Assembly: GCA_951213105.1 (NCBI GenBank)
Contig: OX578135.1
Span: 164,290,750 to 164,354,749, forward strand
Origin: Amaurobius ferox
Lineage: Eukaryota; Arthropoda; Arachnida; Araneae; Amaurobiidae
DNA length: 64,000 bases
Direction: 5' to 3'
Part shown: positions 44,690 to 53,954 of the stretch, one piece after another
How the letters are laid out: each line of letters starts with the position of its first letter
Position numbering within the stretch: the stretch's first letter is position 1
Program-made: the position numbers and the translations under genes
The notes under the pieces: generated by a model
The model's database searches: none
The model's input: the letters and a program-made list of their open reading frames with translations, nothing else
What the model was told of the DNA's origin: nothing

Positions 44690-45827
44690 TAGACGATTCT
44701 CAAATGTCCACAGTGTTTAGTTCTATAGCACTGTCCTGGGATGCATGAAATATACGCTGTTGATTTAACAGATATTCATGAAGTCTGAATCCCATACCAC
44801 AGAACATGTGTTGGATTCTAAATGGGTAGGCATATGCCTCTTAAGGCTATACCCGATTGAGACTTGCCACATACTTTACAGTCATATGTCTTAGTGAGAT
44901 ATGTTCCAGAACAAGACTTAACATGCCGTTCGAAATTTGCTCGCCAATTAAAACTCATATCACAGTATTTACATCGATAAGGTTTCAGATGGATTGTAAG
45001 ACGCTGATTTAGAGAAAACTTCTTTAAATATACTTTACCACAGATATGGCACACCTATGAAAGATAAAAAAAATTCAGTGCTTTAGTATAATCAAGGCAT
45101 AAATTCATTTTAACAATTAGTACATAACACTACAATTCTTAATACTTAGGCTAAGCACCCCTCAAATCATAATTCAGAAAGGTAGTATATACAAAGAATA
45201 TTTCTAGATACTAAACACCAAAGAGTCACATTAAATTAATAAATGTACTAATTAAATAAAATAATTAAGCTATTAAGCATTATAAAAATGCAAAGTTTAA
45301 TGAATTATAAGAATATGTTAAAAGCAAATACTTCCATGTTTATTCTTGTGTAAAAGTGTAGCATCAGATACATGCTCACCAGTAATGGAATACGTAGTGG
45401 ATAGACAAGAGAATACATCCAAGGACTTCTCCACTTTATTCTTGCAGCGTTTATTAGAAGTTGAGGTTAAAGCAGGGGCTTTTCTCTTTTCAGAAACATG
45501 TTCAATACGCTGGTGGTGCAGGGCATCACTTTTCTTGCTGAATATATGTTCTCAATACTTGCACTTTATACCATCCTTCAGATGAAGTATCAGATGGCGT
45601 TTCAGGCTATCCCGTCTGGTGAACTGTATGGAACATTGAGTACACTAAAATACTGGAACGGGAGTATGTATGTTTGTATGTCTAGCTAAGTCTTCCTTAC
45701 GAGTAAATGCACGTTCGCACACTTTACATCGATAATTCGATGCATCACCAGAATGCATCTTCAAATGCCGCACTAAACTCCGCTTCTTCGTAAAGCTCTT
45801 ATCTCAAGTAAGACATACCTATGAAAG
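44690..45827 (-). pseudogene. C2H2 zinc-finger gene, left-arm copy, degraded
   Basis: The mirror copy of the gene at 47133-48297. Exon 1 (45827 to about 45335) carries the same TGA in place of the second cysteine of finger 1, plus two further stops: a TAG where the other copy reads AAG (VFKCTQC, near 45645) and a TGA where it reads TGT (KYC, near 45555). Exon 2 (from 45054) keeps CHICGKVY and YRCKYCDMSF but has lost residues in the linker after finger 5 and is frameshifted inside finger 7 (GKSQSGIAL). The splice acceptor CATAG before GTGTGCC is intact here, unlike in the right arm. The product, if any, would be a DNA-binding protein; this copy is dead. Confidence 0.8.
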
Positions 45828-45987
45828 ATAAAATGCAGCACTTTAGTATAAGCACACCATATTCCTTGGCAATGCAATATGTTTTCATCACTTATTTAAA
45901 GTAATCATAGGTTTCGTACACCGTTCCGATAGAAATCATACGAAAATTGTTAATAAACACTAAGTAATAGAAGAACAATCTATATCG

Positions 45988-46105
45988 GCATGTGAGGACT
46001 CATCTAGCCGGGAAATCTTACGCATGCAAGATGTGTGGAAAAGGGTTTAATCGACTGTCTAATTTAAAAAGACATGGAAGAGTGCATAAGGACTCTGGAT
46101 ATTAA
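45988..46105 (+). pseudogene. Orphan C2H2 finger exon in the spacer of element B
   Basis: A frame starting at CGGCATGTGAGG reads RHVRTH, a linker (LAGKSY), then CKMCGKGFNRLSNLKRH and RVH, and stops at TAA after KDSGY. That is the tail of one C2H2 finger and one complete finger with perfect spacing, ending the protein. It has no mirror copy because it lies in the single-copy spacer, and no upstream exon is evident on the same strand. It is probably the last exon of a gene cut off when the palindrome formed. Confidence 0.75.
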
Positions 46106-46159
46106 ACTAAATCTTTGAAATGTATGTAACTAATGATCGTAATTATTTTATTTAATGAG

Positions 46160-46982
46160 TGCTTTTTTGAATTCAATGAAATTTTTGAGACTTTCGAGTT
46201 AGAAAATTATGCAGTTATATCTGCTATAGTGACGGGATGGGGGTAATCTAAACAATAATATATTTGTTGTACAGGAAAAAGAAGGGTATAGGTGTGAATT
46301 AGTGTATTAAATATTAGATATAGTGTTGAATTTGATTGTGTGAGAATCCCACTTTAGTACTTATGCGTGATATTGGGGTGTATTCTAAAGGGATTGGGGT
46401 GTGTAAAACGTGTCCATAGTATCTATGAAGAGCTATTACTTAGTGTTTATTAACAATTTTGGGTTTTTTGAATCGGAGAGTTATAAAGTTATATCTGTGA
46501 TAGTGATGGAATGGGGTAATCTAGGATGAAATAGGTCCGTTATACAAGAAAAAGAGTGCCATGGGCGGATGTTACAGTAGTAAATATTAGATATAGTGCT
46601 GAATTTTACTTTGTTGAGAATCTGTTTTAGCGCTTATATGGGTGGTATGACGTGATTCTAAGGGGTTTAGGGTGTGTGAAATGTGTTCATAGTATCTATG
46701 AAGAGTTATTACTTAGTGTTTATTAACAATTTTGGGTTCTTTGAATCGGAGAGTTATAAAGTTATATCTGTGATAGTGATGGAATGGGGTAATCTAGGAT
46801 GAAATAGGTCCGTTATACAAGAAAAAGAGGGTCATGGACGGATGTTATAGTAGTAAATATTAGATATAGTGCTGAATTTCACTTTGTTGAGAATCTGTTT
46901 TAGCGCTTATGGGTGGTATGAAGTGTATTCTAAGGGCTTTAGGGTGTGTGAAATGTGTTCATAGTATGTATGAAGAGTTATT
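46160..46982 (+). repeat. 272-bp tandem repeat, 3 units, in spacer of element B
   Basis: ACTTAGTGTTTATTAACAAT starts at 46438 and 46711, with a variant at 46983 (spacing 273 and 272 bp). Each unit contains GAGTTATAAAGTTATATCTG, ATGGAATGGGGTAATCTA, AATATTAGATATAGTG and a TTTAGGGTGTGTGAAA end. The first unit is more diverged and begins near 46160. The left arm begins again at this same repeat boundary (45961-45969), so the repeat may have been where the palindrome centre formed. Confidence 0.85.
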
Positions 46983-47132
46983 ACTTAGTGCTAATTAACA
47001 ATTTTCGTATGATTTCTATCGGAACGGTGTACGAAACCTATGATTACTTTAAATAAGTGATGAAAACATATTACATTGCCAAGGAATATGGTGTGCTTAT
47101 ACTAAAGTGCTGCATTTTATCTTTCATAGGTA

Positions 47133-48297
47133 TGTCTTACTTGAGATAAGAGCTTTACGAAGAAGCGGAGTTTAGTGCGGCATTTGAAGATGCATTCTGG
47201 TGATGCATCGAATTATCGATGTAAAGTGTGCGAACGTGCATTTACTCGTAAGGAAGACTTAGCTAGACATACAAACATACATACTCCCGTTCAAGTTTTT
47301 AAGTGTACTCAATGTTCCATACAGTTCACCAGACGGGATAGCCTGAAACGCCATCTGATACTTCATCTGAAGGATGGTATAAAGTGCAAGTATTGTGAAC
47401 ATATATTCAGCAAGAAAAGTTATGCCCTGAACCACCAGCGTATTGAACATGGTTCTAAAAAGAGAAAAGCCCCTGCTTTAGCCTCAACTTCTGATAAACG
47501 CTGCAAGAATAAAGTGGAGAAGTCCTTGGATGTATTCTCTAGTCTATCCACTACGTATTCCATTACTGGTGAACATGTATCTGATGCTAAGCTTTTACAC
47601 AAGAATAAAAATGTAAGTATTTGCTTTTAACATATTCCTATTAAGTAATTTCATTAAACTTTGCATTTTTATAATGTTTAATAGCTTAATTGTTTTATTT
47701 AATTAGTACTTTTATTAATTTAATGTGACTCTTTGGTGTTTAGTATCTAGAAATATCCTTTGTATATACTACCTTTCTGAATTATGATTTGAGGGTGCTT
47801 AGCCTAAGTATTAAGAAATGTAGTGTTATGTACTAATTGTTAAAGTGAATTTATGACTTGATTATACTAAAGCACTGAAGTTTTTTTATCTTTCATAAGT
47901 GTGTCATATTTGTGGTAAAGTATATTTTAAAAAGTTTTCTCTAAATCATCATCTTACAATCCATATAGGTGTGAAACCTTATCGATGTAAATACTGTGAT
48001 ATGAGTTTTAATTGGCGAGCAAGTTTCGAACGGCATGTTAAGCCTTGTTCTGGAACATATCCCAGTAAGACATATGACTGTAAAGTATGTGGCAAGCAGT
48101 ATACTCAATCGGGTAGCCTTAGGCATATGCCTACCCATTTAGAATCCAACACATGTTCTGAATGTGGTATGGGATTCAGACTTCATGAATATCTGTTAAA
48201 TCATCAGCGTATATTTCATGCATCCCAGGACAGTGCTATAGAACTAAACAATGTGGATATTTGTGACTCGTCTAAACCTGTGGAAGCATCTTATTGA
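47133..48297 (+). pseudogene. C2H2 zinc-finger gene, right-arm copy, two exons
   Basis: Exon 1 (47133-47612) follows acceptor TTTTATCTTTCATAG. It encodes four fingers: CLT-stop-DKSF...H...H, CKVCERAFTRKEDLARH, CTQCSIQFTRRDSLKRH and CKYCEHIFSKKSYALNH, then a Lys/Ser-rich tail and donor GTAAGT at 47613. Exon 2 (47900-48297) encodes CHICGKVYFKKFSLNHH, CKYCDMSFNWRASFERH, CKVCGKQYTQSGSLRH and CSECGMGFRLHEYLLNH, then a stop. Two defects show: TGA replaces the second cysteine of finger 1, and the exon-2 acceptor reads CATAAG instead of CATAG, shifting the predicted join by one base. From 47175 onward the exon-1 frame is open. Probably a DNA-binding protein of the element; start exon not found. Confidence 0.75.
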
Positions 48298-49389
48298 AGC
48301 AACTTTAATTTAGTTTAAAGCATATAATGGGGTATGAAATTTTGTATCCTAGTATTTTCACATAAGTGTTCTCTTGAATAAATATTGATGTTGCCTATAA
48401 TGCCTCTTTCTTTGCCTTTATATATAAATTTACACTAACACTAGCAAGCAATAGTTGGACATATAGTACACATTTATTGTATATATTGAATCTAGACATT
48501 TTAAAAGTTGTGGGGATTGAAGGAATGTATATAGTGGTAGTAATGAAAGAACCTAACTTTATAAAACATTACGAATTTTTACACAGTTAATAGAAGTATC
48601 TATGAAATAGTACGTAAGGTCATAGAAATTTATAGGGGACGCAGTAAATCTAATGCTTGCTGTAAAAATGTAGTATGAAGCGCATAACGTATAAGTTAAG
48701 AGTACTTTTTTAATTTAAAGTTTATAATAGTAGTAACGGTTCTGAGAGAATATAGAATGTTCTAAAGGGTGACGTGAAATGTGGTTTTTATGAACGATAG
48801 TTTTTAATATTACATAGTAATTTTTTAAACTAACACGTGCGTTGTGCAAACTAGTTGCCGTGGTCGACTGGATAGAATTATATGTTGCACTGACAATAAT
48901 TACTTTGTCGTGTATGAAAATTGTATAATTTTACATCTATGTCTGAATTATGTAGTGGAAAGGATTTTTAAGAAGACTGATTATGAGTATTCTATGAATA
49001 ATAAACTAAAGCGAGGCTTTTACTAAAAGTTTCATGTAAATGTAAAGTATTAGGGATGTATGAATATGCTGAAAGGATATTAAAGGTTGAAGGTGTGATG
49101 AAAGAAATATTAGTAAATTTGCAAGTACTAGAAAATTTTACAGATGGTGGGTCTGGGGGTATAAATGCAATAGTCCTGTAATCTAGCACTATAGGATGCT
49201 GCTTAAACCACTGAAATGGGTGTTTGTGTTCCTAAAAACTTACCGTAAAACTCTAAAGTTTCTTGAATGCGTGTTTTAGCTTGCTTTTACACTATGGAGT
49301 CATGTCTGTACATGTTGAAGTTCCAGACCGCTCGGCTGACCCTAAGATTTGCAGCAGCAGCTTGAGCGGGCTGATGGCTGTACGTGTTG
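48298..49389. other. Right arm of element B downstream of the finger gene
   Basis: The mirror of about 43580-44690. AATAAA at 48376-48381 lies about 80 bp beyond the finger-gene stop and could serve as a poly(A) signal. The rest is AT-rich and non-coding apart from the GC-rich CACGTACAGCCAT-type repeats near 49340. Confidence 0.5.
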
Positions 49390-49671
49390 TTGTTGAAACC
49401 CAGACCGTCCGACCTACCAGAAAGGTGTAAGGTAACTGTTTGGACGGTCGGGAAGTGCCACCCAATTTACACCGGAACCCAGTGGGGGAGGCATCCACAG
49501 GGACCGTACCCTCCTTCCCCTACCACCAACCTCTCGGAAGGACTTACGGATCCACATGTTTAACGTGATCGTACTCCGCGTGAACACGGCGGCAGTTTTG
49601 GCAGTGGCTGGAATCGAACCCGGGCCTACCGAGTGCAACTCCAGCGCGCTAACCACAGGGCTACCGCGCCC
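49390..49671 (-). mobile_element. tRNA-derived SINE with 17-bp TSD
   Basis: On the minus strand it starts GGGCGCGGTAGCCCTGTGG, has a perfect pol III B box GGTTCGATTCC and a tRNA-like head of about 70 nt, then a body of about 200 nt ending GGGTTTCAACAA. GATGGCTGTACGTGTTG flanks both sides (49373-49389 and 49672-49688), a long duplication typical of LINE-mediated insertion. The mirror arm lacks it. 7100-7368 is an older member of the same family. No protein is encoded. Confidence 0.9.
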
Positions 49672-50591
49672 GATGGCTGTACGTGTTGAAGACCCAGACC
49701 ACACGACCAACCCTAGGGTTTACGGTAGCAATATGTGTGGCCGGGAAGGGATGGCTGTACGTGTGTAAAACCTTCGGAACTCTTTTCCTGTATATGTGAG
49801 ATATTACTCTGAGGACCTATAAAAACCTTCCTTCTGTGATCATTTACACGTCTCTATGGGTTGGAAGTTTACGATCTTCTATAAAGGATAACTACTAAGA
49901 GCTGAAATGGATTCGCTTCAGCCGAGTATTAGGAACATTATCAGTTAGGAAAAGAAATTTTATACAATATCTTCATGTTATTCTTAAAAGTGCTTCCATA
50001 CTTAAAACACCGTGAATTCTAAAACATATATGAGTATTAACCTTTTAAAATACACCTTTATTGATTTCTGAAACTTCGAAAATCACATTTGCTGGTTCTT
50101 GAGGTGTTGACACTATGCATTCGCTAGATACACACACGCCCTCAAATTCCCGAGATTCCTGAAATTCTGCTACTTTAAAAACGCGTTTTTGTTAGTGTTT
50201 TACAAGTAAAAATCGCATTTTTGTAAAAACACGTTAAAAAATAGCAAAAGTACGAAAACCTATGCTAATTTCCATAGAGAAATGAGCACATGTGTTTTTT
50301 GAAAAGTAAAAAACTTACATTTGCAAAAAATTATAAGAAGAAAACTTACATTTGCGAAATTTTGTTACTAAAAAACAACAACAAAAAAACAAAAATAACA
50401 ACAGCAATACTTTATACGTAAAAAATGTACACTCTTCTGTGACTAACTGTTCCACCCCACACTGACTTCTGAGAACCCCTATGTTAAAGCATAGGACTTT
50501 ACCACCGCCTCTGTTGATGCACTCATTTCCATGTTAAAGTATAGGGTCCACCGCCTCTGAAGTGGCGCAGAACTCTCCTATATCATCTACT

Positions 50592-50597
50592 CATAAT
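50592..50597. repeat. TSD of element B, right copy
   Basis: CATAAT, matching the uninterrupted paralogous site at 51743-51748. Confidence 0.8.
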
Positions 50598-50655
50598 ACT
50601 ACAATAATTTATTATATTTGAAAACTTCATCGAAAACAAATGCACTTTATTCAAA

Positions 50656-50692
50656 TGACGTCATCAAAATATAATTCGCCTCTATATAAAAG
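50656..50692 (+). promoter_or_regulatory. CRE plus TATA box, copy 1
   Basis: The palindromic CRE/ATF site TGACGTCA (50656-50663) is followed 19 bp on by TATATAAAAG (50683-50692), and then by CATTCATAA-type sequence where an initiator could lie. This is core-promoter-like on the plus strand. Transcription is inferred. Confidence 0.5.
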
Positions 50693-51806
50693 CAGCATTT
50701 CATTCATAAACATTTTTCCAATCGTTTCATTCATCACAAGACTATAGTAATTTATTTTATTTAAAAATTAGAATAATTATTATCTACCATATTTATTTTA
50801 AAATTAGAATAATTATTATCTACCATATTTATTTTAAAATGTGAAACTTCTCTTATGTATAAAATAATTAAATTATTGGAAAGATATTTATTATATAATA
50901 TATATCTTTTTTCTTTCTGAAGGATATAGCAAGAGTCATAATTTAATTTAATTTATTCTTCTCCCTATATTAAATAATTTTTATTTAAAAAACTACCTAA
51001 CATATTTTACTGAAGTTTTTTTTCATATATTTTATGGGATAATTTGAATATTTCCTAAAATTATCGAAGCAAGTTCTGAATTTTAAGTTCGCTTAAAAAA
51101 CTTTTGAAAAATTAGGTCTCATATGGTTCAATGTATTTCATTTTTTTAACCCGGGTTCAATCCAAAACTAATTGGGTGATATTATTCATTTATATTCCCA
51201 TAGGTCCCACAGACCGTCTGAAAAACACACTAAAATTTCATTTTGATAAAGTCATTTTTACGGCAGTTATCGTGCTAACGGACAGACAGACAGACAGAAT
51301 GAACAAAGTCATAAACACTTTTCAACGATGTTATAAAGTGTTAAAAAGCAGGATTTTAGTATAAACATGTTATTAAATTTTCTTTAGTATTGTAATACAT
51401 TTCTCAAAACATATGTAAGGTAATCATAGATACCTTATACCACCCTAATAAGAATCATTCAGAAAAGTAATAACAAGAAAGATCAATCATGTTTAAAGTA
51501 TTGATTATGTGAAACACTTTCCAACTTCAATACAATTTTATTTAAACAAGTCTAAAATGCAATACATTCCTCGGTAATATTTTAAAACTTATCACAATAC
51601 TACATTAATTTATTATATTTGAAAGCTTAAACCTTCATCGAAAAAAATGAACTTCATTCAAATGACGGCATTGAAATATAAATTGCTTGGTTTAAACATC
51701 TCTAAAATGCGATACATTCCTCGGTAATGTTTTTAAAACTATCATAATATTACGATAATTTATTATATTTGAAAACGTCACCGAAAACAACTGAAATTCA
51801 TTCAAA

Positions 51807-51850
51807 TGACGTCATAGAAAAAATAACACGCCTGGATCTCTCTATAAAAA
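51807..51850 (+). promoter_or_regulatory. CRE plus TATA box, copy 2
   Basis: TGACGTCA (51807-51814) and TATAAAAA (51843-51850) in the second copy of the duplicated region. The outer tandem units carry TGACGGCA instead and lack the TATA box (near 35541 and 51660). Confidence 0.5.
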
Positions 51851-52897
51851 CAGCATTTCATTCATAACATTTCCCCATTCATTTCATTCATCACAACACT
51901 ATAATAATTTATTTTATTTAAAAATTAAGACCATGGAGCTACAAGTAATTAAACTCTATGCTTAAAACTTCATCGAAAAAATCGTCCTTCTCTTTGTAAA
52001 ATCAATGAATATTTCATTCCTATCAGCTATGCAGAGCAATTCTAATACAACTCATTCTACATATTTTGCTGTTTACATTTTACATAAGTGAAAAATAGGC
52101 TTCGTTGTAGAAGTAATGAAATTTGGATGATCATTTAAACTGAAATATATTGTAATTGCGTTGTTTCAGTATGTAGATGCACAGAATTTAAGCAAAAATA
52201 AAGTGGTTTTAGGACGGATACAACACGCAAAATGAATTGAAAAGAACTTAAAAAAATCACGATTTTGAGACAAGATGGATGCCATATATCATTTTGAAGG
52301 GGGTCATGTGATCCTTCCATATCATAATCACGTGATCGCTTCATATAAGAGGTGTAATTATTATTTTAATTTTTATTTAAAAAACTACTGAATAAATTTC
52401 GCTGAATTTTTTTTTATATATTTTATGGAACAATTTGAATATTATCTAAAATTTTCGAAGCAATTTGTGAATTTTAAATCCGCTTAAAAAATGTTTGAAA
52501 AATTAGGTCCCATAGGGCTCAATGTATTTCATTTTTTCAACCCGGGTTCAATCCAAAACTAATTGGGTGATATTATTCATTTATATTTCCATAGGTCCTA
52601 CAGACTGTCTGAACAACATACTAAAATTTCATTTTGATTAAGTCATTTTTACGGCAGTTATCGTGCTAACGGACAGACAGACAGAATGAACAAAGTCATA
52701 AACACTTTTCAACTTTGTTGTAAAGTGTTAATAAAAACCATCAAGTTAAAGAATACTTATAGATATGAAAACACTAATCAGATACATTAAATTTATAAAA
52801 GTTCTAATTAAATAAAGATATTTAAGTTATCACATGTTGTAAAAATAAAAAGTTTAATGGATTCACAAAATAAAAGCATATTAAAACAAGTACTTAC

Positions 52898-52976
52898 ATG
52901 TCCACTCATGTGTAAAGGCATAACATCGAGCATATTAATATCACTAATGTTAGAGGCAGTATCTCCAATATCTCTA
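52898..52976 (-). pseudogene. Candidate small exon of a pPolB/zinc-finger gene
   Basis: On the minus strand an AG acceptor at 52977-52978 precedes an open 79-nt stretch encoding DIGDTASNISD and ending HMSGH, then the donor GTAAGTACTTG. The intron that follows aligns with the finger-gene intron of element B and the spacer of element A (shared TTTAATTAGWAC, TTTATAAATTTAATGTA and TGTTTTCATATCTA-type segments). It could be a 5' exon of the minus-strand pPolB, whose next exon would begin at 35348 beyond element B. Confidence 0.4.
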
Positions 52977-53719
52977 CTTAAAGAAAACATCACGATTTAA
53001 GAATATGAGATAGCACCGTAAGCACAACCTACCACTATGAAGTATTCACGTAGAATGACAAAATTACAGTCTGCAAGTTACCCTAACCCAGCTGTAAGCA
53101 AGAAAAAACTCTAGAGATATCACGGTTACAGTTAAACTGAATACAATGTATCATAATTACATACACTAACCCTATGAAAATAAACAATCCGTTTATAATC
53201 ATAATCGATAGTATCATTTTAATAATCGTAATCTATACATTAAATAGATTCTCATAGGATTAAAACTCATTAAGATATACTAAAACCCTGACACATCTAC
53301 TATAATTACTAGATTTTAATGATCCAAAGTCCAAAATACCCGAAATCCTACACGAAAGCATACTTTACAGGAATTTTTAAAATGAGCATAAAATACCATA
53401 AAATTCACCCAGAAACTAGTTAGTACCATCAAATTATTCATAATTATCCTTTACATATGCTATATAACCATTTATAGTCATAAAAGAGTGAGTAGTATAG
53501 TAGCTAAAAAAGGGGCGGTCTCCTGCAAATTTAGGAGGTGCAGGAAGATGCAGCTGATGCTTATCGGAGGAGGAGGGTTGTTATCCGAGGTAGTTTTGTG
53601 GAGGGAAGATGTTATCAGTATGAAAAGCCAACGTGTCCTTGATGCTGAGGAGGTTTTGGGTGGATATCGCAATGAGGTGAATTGTTATCGGAGGAAGTAA
53701 CATAATGTGACTCGATAAG
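52977..53719. other. AT-rich spacer and unexplained flank upstream of plus-strand pPolB
   Basis: 52977-53446 shows nothing recognisable. 53447-53719 is less AT-rich, with GGAGG-rich sequence and an unrecognised open frame (53488-53700) on the plus strand, and is present again at 61572-61844. It has no counterpart in the minus-strand pPolB copy. Confidence 0.4.
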
Positions 53720-53954
53720 AACTTTTAGTGCTTGTCCTATGCAAGGTGGTAAAAGAAAAACTTCAGATGCTTCTGGCATAAATAAGAAGAGGAAAATAGC
53801 TACAAATCCCTGTCAACAAGCCTTAAACAGTACTGTTATCGTTCAAAAAAATTGCCGGTGATGACAAAAAAGATATCCTTACCTTTTTAGATTCTAACAG
53901 AATTGGTATAACACAGGTGTTGTTAGAGGAAATGACCTTAAAGCGTATGGTATA
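53720..53954 (+). pseudogene. pPolB relic, plus strand, 5' fragment
   Basis: Encodes the N-terminal region also seen at about 35155-34935 on the minus strand: CPMQGGKRKTSDASG, NPCQQALNSTV and, after a one-base frameshift in an A run near 53855, DILTFLDSNRIGITQVLLEE. It is cut at 53954 by the Gypsy insertion and resumes at 63560 after one GTATA duplication. It is head-to-head with the minus-strand copy and clearly diverged from it, so these are separate old copies. Confidence 0.8.

Larger units (their letters stand above)
35629..50591. mobile_element. Element B: foldback Polinton-like element carrying zinc-finger genes
   Basis: The left end is AGTAGATGATATAGGAGAG and the right end is its complement, ending CATCTACT at 50591. 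The inverted arms are 35629-45969 and 46979-50591, with a 1,009-bp spacer. A 6-bp TSD and an empty paralogous site (near 51743) fix both ends. Subtracting the LTR element with its TSD (36396-43053) and the SINE with its TSD (49390-49688) leaves about 8.0 kb. The arms carry inverted copies of an eight-finger C2H2 gene, a motif of about 34 bp shared with element A, and terminal repeats that differ in copy number between arms. No polymerase, integrase, ATPase or capsid gene lies inside. The pPolB relics flank it and belong to the target. Confidence 0.85.
50592..52740 (+). repeat. Long direct duplication upstream of the pPolB relics
   Basis: 50592-51340 and about 51743-52730 align in the same orientation: CATAATA, AATTTATTATATTTGAAAAC, TTCAAATGACGTCAT, TATAAAARCAGCATTTCATTC, later AACCCGGGTTCAATCCAAAA and GGCAGTTATCGTGCTAACGG. 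The second copy holds about 400 bp extra (51930-52370). A 36-bp unit is doubled at 50765-50840. No protein-coding frame is evident; the frame at 51131-51364 lies in the repeated part. Confidence 0.75.

Noticed and set aside
44818..45585. Plus-strand frames over the left-arm finger gene (for example 45346-45585)
   Set aside because: They are antisense shadows of the minus-strand zinc-finger exons.
49556..49768. Possible tRNA gene (B box GGTTCGATTCC with a tRNA-like head)
   Set aside because: The tRNA-like part is fused to a body of about 200 nt and flanked by a 17-bp TSD, so it is a SINE, not a functional tRNA gene.
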